DNA of 31,677 nucleotides from NCBI GenBank assembly GCA_964346495.1, contig CAYFUW010000013.1, positions 1 to 31,677 of the forward strand, written 5' to 3'. Position 1 is the stretch's first letter. Each line of letters begins with the position of its first letter. The notes below the pieces were generated by a model, which was not told where the DNA came from, did not search any database, and saw only the letters and a program-made list of their open reading frames with translations. This DNA comes from JBGZFC01 sp964346495. Its GTDB lineage: Bacteria; Bacteroidota; Bacteroidia; Bacteroidales; Dysgonomonadaceae. The translations under genes were made by a program, and so were the position numbers. Below, piece by piece: positions 1 to 7,347 of this stretch.

Positions 1-2248
1 CTGCCGATACTTTGTATATAAGTTTTGCAAATGGTGGTAATTTAATGCTTTGAGAAATAGATATATAAACCAAATCGAAAAGCGATGTCTGATTCTCTTT
101 GCCAAACAGATTTACACCTTTTTTATATTGAAAGTAGAAATTAGGATATTTGCTCTCTACATACCACTTTTGACCTTTATTTACACGGTAACGATAAAAT
201 GGTGTGTATGAAATTCCCAAATAAATATTTGTTGCTGTATGTGTCTGATATATAGATTCATTTGGAACATTTTCGGGAATAATCTTTTTGGCAAAATTAA
301 AATCTGTTGTATTAGACAAAGGGTTTCGACAATCAATTTCGAAACTTCCTAAAATACGCAATCCATTTGCAACATCTATTCCGTTATATAACTTGATAAA
401 GCGACTATCATAAAAACGTATGAAATTTTGACCGAAAAATCCGGCTGTTATAGAGTTCATTAATCTCGATTCTCCATGTTCACCATTAATATCTCTAGAA
501 ATATGTCCAGCCGATAACGAGAAACGTCCAAGTCTCATCGGTGCATACGATAAAGATGTGTTCACGTGCCATAGCAACTCTTTTCTGGATGTTGTGTAAT
601 AAATAGAAGGAGCAACAGAAAAGCTATTTGTTCCTTTAAAGTTATGCTTTAATGTAACTGTTTGTCCTAACCAAAGTCCATCAACAAAATTGTACTCTTT
701 CACACCACCTAACAAACCACCGTATCGCAGTGTTGTGCTATCAGTAACTTTAAATTGTCCACCGAGAACAATTTTACCAAAAAGATTTTTAGGATTACTT
801 TCAAAAGAAACTGTAATACCTTCTCGTTCATCGTTTTCAGTTTTGGAAGCCTTATTATTAACAGACAATGAGTCTTTTATCTGATAACTCCTTATTTCAT
901 CATCTCTTAGTGGTAGCTCTCTGTATTTTGCCCAATATAGAGAGTCCCTTTTTAACGCGAGTGAATCGACAGTCATTTTGACATACTCGATATCTTTTAT
1001 TTCGAGACTTTCACGTCGTTTTTTCACCTCTTCCGGCTCAGTTGCCCGCGATAATAAGTTTGACATTTTATAGGCTTCTTTTGTTGAGAGATTCTCTTTT
1101 TCAGACAATCTCTCAATCTCATCTATAATCTTTTTCTGTTTGGGCGTATATTTTTTTGTTGTTTCAGTTTCAGAATAACTCTCATTAATTATAGAAGTAG
1201 GTTTTTTACTTTCATCCAAGACAACTGAATTGTATTTAATTGATGCATAGTATCTTCCATCACCTTTTACCCCCATGGTGTTTAAAGTCATAGATACATC
1301 ATAAGTTGTTGGTAAATAAACCGATGGCTTAACGGCATTATAATTAATACGATAATGAAATGTTGTGCCCATTTCACTTGCCAGCAAATCGGCTATATAT
1401 ACATTCCAGGTGTTTTCCAAAATATAGAGATATCCCGAAAATAGATTGGGATTTTTCTTTCTCGGTATTACCTTGATTTTATTTACAATATAATCTTGCT
1501 GATAATCAACATCTTCTAGTTTAAACGCGTAATGACGAAAAGCTCCTTTAGAGAGTGGAGAAATTCGTCCGTCCAAATCAGAGTTATAAATGCTTGATGT
1601 CATAATACTCAACCCTTTAGAAATTTCAAATTCTTCAGGAATTGAAGTTTTAAGTGCCCGCACTTGCTGATTATATTTTTCGGGAGAAGTAAAATGAACA
1701 GAACTTCGCGACTCCATCACTAAAGGCTTGCCAATCAGAGATTTTATATCTAATTTACTGTCATTTACTTTCATGGCACGTTTAAAAATACCAGGAATTT
1801 TATCAATCGTTAAACTACCCTTTATATAAACATCCGATGAATACTCTTTAATTTGATATCTATAGTATGGTGCATAGGCAATTGCTTTTCTCATAATCCT
1901 GTATGCAGGGTCCTCTTTTCCGGGATATACTGTAACAGTGCTCAATAAAAACGATTTTTCTTGAAGCGCTACCTTAATAGTTTGGTCTTTATTTTCCATG
2001 ACAACACTCTTTGTCGCGCTTTCATAGCCAAGAGAGCGAAATTCGAATGTATAAACTCCCGGCTCTAAATTTATCTGAAATTCACCAAGATTGTCAGCAA
2101 CTATTCCTTTCGAATTTTCTTTAATATAAACCGTAGAGTTAGAAATGGGATTCCCTTCTGTGTCAACGATAATTCCATTAAGTTGCTGAGCATTAATATT
2201 GTTTATCAATAAAAGATAGCACAATAGCAAAAATATTGGTCTTTTCAT
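1..2248 (-). CDS. DUF5686 outer-membrane protein with carboxypeptidase-regulatory domain, 3' end beyond the window
   Basis: My own translation from the ATG at 2248 stays open to the window edge, giving 749 residues without a stop, so the protein is C-terminally incomplete here. It begins with a signal peptide (MKRPIFLLLCYLLL, cleavage probably after NAQ). Residues about 21-95 form a carboxypeptidase-regulatory-like beta-sandwich (NGIIVDTEGNPISN, then GVYTFEFRSLGYES). The rest matches the general look of DUF5686 proteins: a long mixed region, a charged helical stretch around residues 395-440, then alternating polar/aromatic beta-strand sequence suggesting an outer-membrane barrel. The family is common in Bacteroidota and its function is unknown. 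It is divergent from the nitroreductase gene; a -7 element lies at 2284-2291. The family call is from recollection of sequence character, not a search. Confidence 0.8.
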   Translation of the reverse strand, partial: MKRPIFLLLCYLLLINNINAQQLNGIIVDTEGNPISNSTVYIKENSKGIVADNLGEFQINLEPGVYTFEFRSLGYESATKSVVMENKDQTIKVALQEKSFLLSTVTVYPGKEDPAYRIMRKAIAYAPYYRYQIKEYSSDVYIKGSLTIDKIPGIFKRAMKVNDSKLDIKSLIGKPLVMESRSSVHFTSPEKYNQQVRALKTSIPEEFEISKGLSIMTSSIYNSDLDGRISPLSKGAFRHYAFKLEDVDYQQDYIVNKIKVIPRKKNPNLFSGYLYILENTWNVYIADLLASEMGTTFHYRINYNAVKPSVYLPTTYDVSMTLNTMGVKGDGRYYASIKYNSVVLDESKKPTSIINESYSETETTKKYTPKQKKIIDEIERLSEKENLSTKEAYKMSNLLSRATEPEEVKKRRESLEIKDIEYVKMTVDSLALKRDSLYWAKYRELPLRDDEIRSYQIKDSLSVNNKASKTENDEREGITVSFESNPKNLFGKIVLGGQFKVTDSTTLRYGGLLGGVKEYNFVDGLWLGQTVTLKHNFKGTNSFSVAPSIYYTTSRKELLWHVNTSLSYAPMRLGRFSLSAGHISRDINGEHGESRLMNSITAGFFGQNFIRFYDSRFIKLYNGIDVANGLRILGSFEIDCRNPLSNTTDFNFAKKIIPENVPNESIYQTHTATNIYLGISYTPFYRYRVNKGQKWYVESKYPNFYFQYKKGVNLFGKENQTSLFDLVYISISQSIKLPPFAKLIYKVSA

Positions 2249-2283
2249 ACAAGCTTTGTCTATTTATACAGAGTTTTAAAAGT

Positions 2284-2291
2284 CAAAGTTA
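2284..2291 (-). promoter_or_regulatory. -7 promoter element for the DUF5686 gene
   Basis: The minus strand reads TAACTTTG, an exact match to the Bacteroidota -7 consensus TAnnTTTG, 36 bp before the start codon at 2248. No convincing TTTG was found at the -33 position. Confidence 0.5.
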
Positions 2292-2376
2292 TCTTTTTTT
2301 TGGTCTGTTCCTTTTTGATTGAAGTATTATTATTTATATTTAACGACTTTTACAATCAAAAGAGCAACTAATTTCT

Positions 2377-2384
2377 TATATTTG
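2377..2384 (+). promoter_or_regulatory. -7 promoter element for the nitroreductase gene
   Basis: TATATTTG matches TAnnTTTG exactly. Transcription would start around 2390, i.e. after the in-frame ATG at 2388. This argues for translation starting at 2427. Confidence 0.6.
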
Positions 2385-2426
2385 TAGATGTTACATATTT
2401 ATATAAACCGACTTATTCTTACAAAT

Positions 2427-3029
2427 ATGAAAACAATTATTTTATCACTATTTTTATTATTTTTTGGATGTAGTATGAATGCACAGGAAATTAAATTACC
2501 CGTTCCCGATAGAAGTGGCGGAAAACCTTTAATGGAATCACTTAACAATAGAAAATCAACTCGTTCTTTTTCAGATAAAGAGCTGACAGATCAGCAGTTG
2601 TCTAATCTCTTATGGGCAGCTAACGGTTTTAACAGAGATGATAAACGGACAGCTCCTACAGCTCACAATCGTCAAGAGTTAGAACTTTATGTAATTTTAA
2701 AAGATGGTATCTATTTTTATAATGCAAAAGAGCATAAACTAACTCTGGTAAACAAAGGCGATTACAGAAAAAATGCAGGTATGCAAGATTTTGTTGCCGA
2801 TGCTCCGCTAAATGTTATGATTGTTGCCGATATGGAAAAATCAACGAAACCGGAATTTTCGTATGCAAACTGTGGATTTATTTCACAAAATATTTATCTC
2901 TATTGTGCATCGGAAGGATTGGGAACTGTTGTTAGAGGTTCTTTCGATAAAGAGGAACTTAAAAGCTTACTAAAATTGTCTCCAACACAGGAGGTGTTGC
3001 TATCACAAACCGTAGGTTATGAGAAGTAG
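2427..3029 (+). CDS. Exported SagB/ThcOx-type nitroreductase family protein
   Basis: A 200-residue FMN-dependent nitroreductase-fold protein. The N-terminal part carries the family arginines (RKSTRSFSDKELTDQQLSNL) that normally contact FMN phosphate, followed by LLWAANGFNR and TAPTAHNRQ, and a C-terminal GLGTVVRG segment. This arrangement is that of the SagB/ThcOx subgroup of oxidoreductases. The protein starts with a hydrophobic signal (MKTIILSLFLLFFGCSMNAQ). The cysteine after FFG could be a lipobox, but phenylalanine at -3 is atypical, so cleavage after NAQ is equally likely. Export means the flavoprotein probably acts in the periplasm or at the membrane; the substrate is unknown. An ATG at 2388 is in frame but sits at the predicted transcription start, so the ATG at 2427 is preferred. 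A strong hairpin terminator follows. Confidence 0.85.
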   Translation: MKTIILSLFLLFFGCSMNAQEIKLPVPDRSGGKPLMESLNNRKSTRSFSDKELTDQQLSNLLWAANGFNRDDKRTAPTAHNRQELELYVILKDGIYFYNAKEHKLTLVNKGDYRKNAGMQDFVADAPLNVMIVADMEKSTKPEFSYANCGFISQNIYLYCASEGLGTVVRGSFDKEELKSLLKLSPTQEVLLSQTVGYEK

Positions 3030-3054
3030 AGGAGTTAAGTGATAGTAAAATAAA

Positions 3055-3097
3055 AAAAGGAGTTATCTTATTATAAGACAACTCCTTTTGTTTTTTT
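3055..3097. terminator. Bidirectional intrinsic terminator between nitroreductase and tRNA-Phe
   Basis: Left arm 3055-3064 pairs with 3080-3089 (AAAAGGAGTT/AACTCCTTTT). After one A/C mismatch, TCTTA (3066-3070) pairs with TAAGA (3074-3078) around a three-base loop. Seven T follow at 3091-3097 on the plus strand, and an A-run at 3052-3058 supplies the T-run for the minus strand. It can end both converging transcripts. Confidence 0.85.
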
Positions 3098-3098
3098 G

Positions 3099-3171
<73 letters not shown>

Positions 3172-3194
3172 AACACTGTTTCAATTTGCGACTG

Positions 3195-3225
3195 CAAAGA
3201 TAGTATCATTTTTATTAATTGCAAA
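3195..3225 (-). promoter_or_regulatory. Promoter of tRNA-Phe (TTTG-N19-TATCTTTG)
   Basis: The minus strand carries TTTG (3225-3222), 19 nt, then TATCTTTG (3202-3195). This is a full match to the Bacteroidota -33/-7 promoter, with the predicted start about 15-20 nt before the mature tRNA. Confidence 0.7.
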
Positions 3226-3280
3226 ATTTTGAAAGAAAATTTTAAACAAATGCTGAAAAATATTCAATCTGTCTCACTTT

Positions 3281-4123
3281 TTACTCTTCTAGCGAGTATA
3301 ACAGTTTAATCTCCTCTGCCCATAAACTTTCATCGGGAGTTTCCAGGATAAGTGGTATATTATCGAAACGGGAATCGTTCATAAGGAATTTGAACATATC
3401 CATATTCATCAGACCTTTTCCGATACTATCGTGACGATCGACACGCGAAGCCAATTCTTTTTTAGAGTCATTAATATGCATTCCCTTTAAGTATTGAAAT
3501 CCAATTATTTCATCAAATTTTGTAAAGGTTTCATCGAATGATTCTCTTGTGCGAATTTCGTATCCGGCAGCCAATGTATGTGCGGTATCAATACACACAC
3601 CCACCCTGCTTTTATCTTCAACTTTATCTATAATATGCGCAATTTGCTCAAATGTATGACCAAGATTTGTACCTTGTCCTGCGGTGTTTTCGATAACAGC
3701 TATAACACCATTGGTTTTATCGAGAGCAATATTTATAGATTCTGCAATTCGGTCTAAACATGCATCGATAGGAATTTTGTTCAAATGGCTACCCGGATGA
3801 AAGTTTAATCTATTCAAACCCAACTGTTCACAGCGTTGCATCTCGTCTAAAAATGCATTGCGCGATTTAGTTAATCCCTCTTCTTCCGGATGTCCAAGGT
3901 TGATTAGATAACTGTCGTGCGGTAAAATATGGTCAGGAGAAAAACCTAACTCTTCACATCTCTGTTTAAACAACTCGATACTTTTTTTCGTTAACGGTGC
4001 GGCAACCCATTGACGTTGATTTTTTGTAAAAAACGCAAATGCCTTAGCGCCAATGTTATGAGCATTTACAGGAGCATTTTCCACTCCTCCCGATGCACTT
4101 ACATGTGCTCCAATATATTTCAT
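3281..4123 (-). CDS. nfo: Deoxyribonuclease IV (AP endonuclease)
   Basis: A 280-residue TIM-barrel endonuclease that cleaves DNA 5' of abasic sites in base excision repair. All nine metal ligands known from the E. coli enzyme are present at the same residue numbers: H69, H109, E145, D179, H182, H216, D229, H231 and E261. Diagnostic strings include HVSASGG near the start, IENTAGQG around E145, CIDTAHTLAAG around D179/H182 and GMHINDSK at H216. Length is normal (E. coli Nfo is 285). The gene is monocistronic, diverging from the YbjQ gene, with a -7 element at 4151-4158. Ung, which creates abasic sites, is encoded 8 kb away on the same strand. Confidence 0.97.
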   Translation of the reverse strand: MKYIGAHVSASGGVENAPVNAHNIGAKAFAFFTKNQRQWVAAPLTKKSIELFKQRCEELGFSPDHILPHDSYLINLGHPEEEGLTKSRNAFLDEMQRCEQLGLNRLNFHPGSHLNKIPIDACLDRIAESINIALDKTNGVIAVIENTAGQGTNLGHTFEQIAHIIDKVEDKSRVGVCIDTAHTLAAGYEIRTRESFDETFTKFDEIIGFQYLKGMHINDSKKELASRVDRHDSIGKGLMNMDMFKFLMNDSRFDNIPLILETPDESLWAEEIKLLYSLEE

Positions 4124-4150
4124 TTTTCAAAGATTTTAATTAGTTTCATA

Positions 4151-4158
4151 CAAAGATA
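4151..4158 (-). promoter_or_regulatory. -7 promoter element for nfo
   Basis: The minus strand reads TATCTTTG (TAnnTTTG), 27 bp upstream of the nfo start. A TTTG occurs 24 nt further upstream (4186-4183), slightly longer than the usual spacing. Confidence 0.55.
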
Positions 4159-4224
4159 CAATGTTCGTAACAAGATTACACTCAAAAATGTTTTATTTTT
4201 CTTTATAATTGTAATAGAATTGTG

Positions 4225-4232
4225 TAATTTTG
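4225..4232 (+). promoter_or_regulatory. -7 promoter element for the YbjQ-family gene
   Basis: TAATTTTG matches TAnnTTTG and lies 21 bp before the start codon at 4254. Confidence 0.5.
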
Positions 4233-4253
4233 AAAAACAAAATAGAATAAAAC

Positions 4254-4574
4254 ATGTTAGTTACAACAACAAACAACGTCGAAGGAAGACGGATTACAGC
4301 CTATTATGGCATTGTATCGGGCGAAACAATTATCGGTGCAAATATTGTTAAGGACTTTTTTGCATCCATTACAGATATAGTTGGTGGTCGCTCTGGCAAA
4401 TACGAAGAGGTTTTGCGCGAAGCTAAACAAATTGCCATACGTGAAATGCAGGAAAGTGCTGCACGATTAGGAGCCAACGCAGTTATTGCTGTCGATTTAG
4501 ACTATGAAACTATTGGTGAAAGAGGCAGCATGATGATGGTGTCGGCATCAGGGACTGCAGTAAAAATAGAGTAA
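4254..4574 (+). CDS. YbjQ/UPF0145 family protein
   Basis: A 106-residue protein of the YbjQ (UPF0145, formerly 'heavy-metal-binding') family. Recognisable elements are the N-terminal VTTTNNVEGRRI and ITAYYGIVSGETIIGANIV, the central ITDIVGGRSGKYEEVLREA, and the C-terminal helix-strand region RLGANAVIAVDLDYETIG. Length is typical of the family, which forms ring-shaped pentamers; the biological function is not established. No signal peptide or membrane segment, so cytosolic. It is transcribed alone, divergent from nfo and convergent with the histidine kinase, with only 10 bp between the two stop codons. Confidence 0.93.
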   Translation: MLVTTTNNVEGRRITAYYGIVSGETIIGANIVKDFFASITDIVGGRSGKYEEVLREAKQIAIREMQESAARLGANAVIAVDLDYETIGERGSMMMVSASGTAVKIE

Positions 4575-4584
4575 TAATATGTGA

Positions 4585-6318
4585 TTACCTTTCTGTTTTA
4601 GGTAGTGTAATTAGGAATGACAATCCGCCTTCGGGACGGTTTTTGGCTATGATACTTCCGTTATGGAAGAGCACAGCATTTTTCACGATTGACAATCCTA
4701 AACCTGAGCCTCCGGTGTTACGGGTTCTGCCTTCATTTATTCTATAAAAACGTTCGAAAATACGTACAAGGTGTTTTTCTTCAACTCCTTTTCCTGTATC
4801 GAAAAACTCAAAATAGTAGGTCCCTTCGTTTTCCATGTAGCACCGAATAGCAATAGTTATGTTTTCTCCGGCATAAGTTGCCGAATTCTCTGTTAAGTTT
4901 CTAAATATAGAATACAGGAGCGTTGAACTTCCATTAACTACAACATCATTGCCAACATCTATTATGAATTGTATGTTTTTCTCACGGAACTTTCCAGTCA
5001 TATCCAATTGAAGCTCCTTAAGCAAATTAAGTATATGTACAGGCTCTTTTTCAAACCTGTCGCTCGCCTCTTCAATTTTTGTCAACATACCGATATCCTG
5101 AATCAATTCAGATAGACGAATGGATTGGATATAAGCTTTTTCTATAAAATTTTGTTGATGTTTGGTGTAGTTATCGTTTAAGTTAAGCAGGGTTTCTAAA
5201 TAGCCGCGAATAGTTGTAACAGGAGTTCGAAGCTCATGAGCTATATTATTTGTCATTTCCTGCTTCAATAAGCGTGTTTTCTCAGACTTAGTAATATCGC
5301 TTATATATAGCTCAAAACTTTTGTCATCGAAAACTATAATACGCATATTATATTTTTTACCATTTTTCTCAATACGCTTTGTAAACATGTTTTCCTCACG
5401 TTTGTCAGATTCAAGAAATCTTGTAAAATCTTCAAGTTCTACACAGTCAAAGATGTTTTCTATTTCTTCTATAGGGTCATCCGTTATCGCGTTTAAGAAT
5501 TGCACAAAGTGTAAATTGGAATAGATATTTTTTCTGTTTTTTGAGAATATTGCTATACCCTCTTCCGAATAATGAAAGTGTTGTATTAGTTTTTCGCGTT
5601 CTACAGAAACTTTGTGTTTACTTTCTTGTAGAAGCTTATAGTTTTCAACAATATTGGAACTTATTTCTCCCACTTCATCGTTTGGGAAAGTGAAATCTAA
5701 TTTTACTGGTTGATTGTTCTTTAGATTATTGGAGAATTCTTTTAACTTATTAATCGATTGAGAAAACTTGTTAGCAAAATATATCATCATCAATACGCTT
5801 ACAACAAAAAACATCAAAATGTAATAGACAAAACTATTTTGTGTGCTTATGAATGTTCTTATTTGTAAATCGTAAAGTAGTGCTAAACGAATGAAATAAC
5901 CTTCGGGATATTTTTTTGCGAAATATAGATATTTTAAATGACTACTGTCAGAAACACGAATATTAGAGCCATAACCATATTTTATAGCCTTCTGTACTTC
6001 AGGACGATTGATGTGGTTTTCTAGTTTATTTTCACTTATAGCGTTGTCATATAACACATTGCCCTTTTCATCAATGAGCGTTAAGCGTAAGCTTTCGGAA
6101 AAGTTATTTAAAAAATCATCTATTACGCTTGCGCTATCTATAGATAATTTGTTGTTTTCAATAAAGTTATATATAATATCGGCATTGTTGTTCAACATGT
6201 TTTCTATGCCTTTGGTACGTTCATTTTTGATTTGTTGATGTTCAAAAATAATGATACCAATAGTGAAAATACCGATTATTACCGAAAAATAGATAAGAAT
6301 TCTTCTTTTATATGACAT
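4585..6318 (-). CDS. Sensor histidine kinase, PhoR-like
   Basis: A 577-residue membrane kinase. TM1 lies at about 7-25 and TM2 at 163-182, bounding a periplasmic sensor domain of roughly 135 residues. A HAMP-like linker (about 183-235), a PAS-like region (about 243-345) and the kinase core follow. The H-box phosphoacceptor is H361 (NNIAHELRTP). N-box asparagine is N478 (NLTEN), G1 is DTGKG at 507-511 and G2 is GGSGLGL at 536-542, so all catalytic elements are intact. It starts 4 bp after the response-regulator stop, making a two-gene operon whose partner phosphorelay is clear. The stimulus is not deducible; no phosphate-transport genes are adjacent, so 'PhoR' here denotes architecture only. 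Confidence 0.93.
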   Translation of the reverse strand: MSYKRRILIYFSVIIGIFTIGIIIFEHQQIKNERTKGIENMLNNNADIIYNFIENNKLSIDSASVIDDFLNNFSESLRLTLIDEKGNVLYDNAISENKLENHINRPEVQKAIKYGYGSNIRVSDSSHLKYLYFAKKYPEGYFIRLALLYDLQIRTFISTQNSFVYYILMFFVVSVLMMIYFANKFSQSINKLKEFSNNLKNNQPVKLDFTFPNDEVGEISSNIVENYKLLQESKHKVSVEREKLIQHFHYSEEGIAIFSKNRKNIYSNLHFVQFLNAITDDPIEEIENIFDCVELEDFTRFLESDKREENMFTKRIEKNGKKYNMRIIVFDDKSFELYISDITKSEKTRLLKQEMTNNIAHELRTPVTTIRGYLETLLNLNDNYTKHQQNFIEKAYIQSIRLSELIQDIGMLTKIEEASDRFEKEPVHILNLLKELQLDMTGKFREKNIQFIIDVGNDVVVNGSSTLLYSIFRNLTENSATYAGENITIAIRCYMENEGTYYFEFFDTGKGVEEKHLVRIFERFYRINEGRTRNTGGSGLGLSIVKNAVLFHNGSIIAKNRPEGGLSFLITLPKTER

Positions 6319-6322
6319 TTTA

Positions 6323-7015
6323 TTACGCTTTATCCTCTACATCTAAATAATAGCCAAACCCTGAGCGATTAACAATAAGCGAAGAGTATTTGCCTAGTTT
6401 TTTTCGCAATCTGGTAATATGGACATCAACTGTTCTATCCAATACCAATTCATTATCTGCCCAAACCTGATTAAGAATATTGCTTCTGCTTAGTAGGTTT
6501 GGTGCGGCTTTAGCTAAAAGTGAAAGAATTTCAAACTCTTTTTTGGTTAATGAAACTTCGGTGTTATCCACTGTAACTCTATTACTTTGAGTATCAATCA
6601 CGATACCTTTATATTGCCATTTTTCATGCATTGGTGTTTGTGGAGCTATATTTGAGCGAGTAATAAGAGCTTTTACTCTTGCAAGCACCTCTTTTATAGA
6701 GAATGGTTTTGATATATAATCATCACCACCCATTGAAAATCCGGTTAACATATCATCTTCCGTGTCTTTGGCGGTGAGAAAAATGATTGGTACTAATTTA
6801 TCTTTTTTACGCAATCTTTCAGCCATTTTAAAACCGGACATTCCACCCATCATAACATCTAACAAAATTAACTGATGATTGTCGGTAAGAATATCCAATG
6901 CTTCTTCAGCAGAATTTGCAACATCCACGATGTATCCCTCATTTTCTAAGTTAAATTGCAGAATATCACAGATATCCTTCTCGTCATCTACAACTAAAAT
7001 TCTTTTTTCATCCAT
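6323..7015 (-). CDS. OmpR/PhoB-family response regulator
   Basis: A 230-residue two-domain regulator. Receiver domain residues 1-120: acidic pocket D10/D11, phosphoacceptor D53 (LILLDVMM), T81 and K103 (YISKPF) are all present. The C-terminal winged helix (about 130-228) contains LTKKEFEILSLLAK and the recognition region DRTVDVHITRLRKKLGKYSS, typical of PhoB/OmpR DNA binding. It is the first gene of the operon with the downstream kinase. Two -7 elements (7060-7067 and 7068-7075) lie upstream. Target genes are unknown; the receptor cluster diverging from it is one possibility. Confidence 0.95.
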   Translation of the reverse strand: MDEKRILVVDDEKDICDILQFNLENEGYIVDVANSAEEALDILTDNHQLILLDVMMGGMSGFKMAERLRKKDKLVPIIFLTAKDTEDDMLTGFSMGGDDYISKPFSIKEVLARVKALITRSNIAPQTPMHEKWQYKGIVIDTQSNRVTVDNTEVSLTKKEFEILSLLAKAAPNLLSRSNILNQVWADNELVLDRTVDVHITRLRKKLGKYSSLIVNRSGFGYYLDVEDKA

Positions 7016-7146
7016 AAATATATGTCGGTTTAAATTTCAAAAAAAACTGCGATTATATACAAAGTTACAAATCTATTACAAAAACTGTTTGTTTTTGACG
7101 TTACAAATATGTTAAGATTTATTGATTCAATCCGGCAATTAATAGT

Positions 7147-7177
7147 GTTTGTCTATACAAATCAGTCGTTTGTCTAT
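7147..7177 (+). repeat. Pair of 10-bp direct repeats, candidate regulator binding site
   Basis: GTTTGTCTAT occurs at 7147-7156 and again at 7168-7177, 21 bp start to start, about 30 bp upstream of the -7 element at 7206. Two-turn spacing on one DNA face fits a dimeric response regulator. LytTR proteins use 9-bp repeats with 12-13-bp gaps, which this arrangement fits; assignment is inference. Confidence 0.45.
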
Positions 7178-7205
7178 TTAATGATGATGATTGAAACAAA
7201 TATAT

Positions 7206-7213
7206 TACTTTTG
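7206..7213 (+). promoter_or_regulatory. -7 promoter element for the receptor gene
   Basis: TACTTTTG matches TAnnTTTG. No TTTG is seen at -33, which would fit a promoter that depends on an activator bound at the nearby repeats. Confidence 0.5.
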
Positions 7214-7347
7214 TATTGACTTATATTGCATATTCCCATTTGCTACACTGGATTATTTTCAACAAAAATAAAAATAAATATGCTTATTTAGAAACTATTT
7301 TTAGAATAAATCATAAAGACTTAAACATATAAACAAAATAATATAAA

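Larger units (their letters stand above)
7016..7347. promoter_or_regulatory. Divergent regulatory region between the PhoB-like pair and the receptor cluster
   Basis: A 332-bp gene-free stretch. On the minus strand two overlapping-register -7 elements occur, TAACTTTG (7067-7060) and TAGATTTG (7075-7068), for the response regulator. On the plus strand TACTTTTG (7206-7213) is the likely -7 of the receptor gene, leaving a leader of about 125 nt. Two exact 10-bp direct repeats GTTTGTCTAT lie at 7147-7156 and 7168-7177. No ORF worth reporting. Confidence 0.6.

Noticed and set aside
563..568. CACGTG core as a possible parS site
   Set aside because: Flanking bases do not form the 14-16-bp parS palindrome, and it lies inside the DUF5686 coding sequence.
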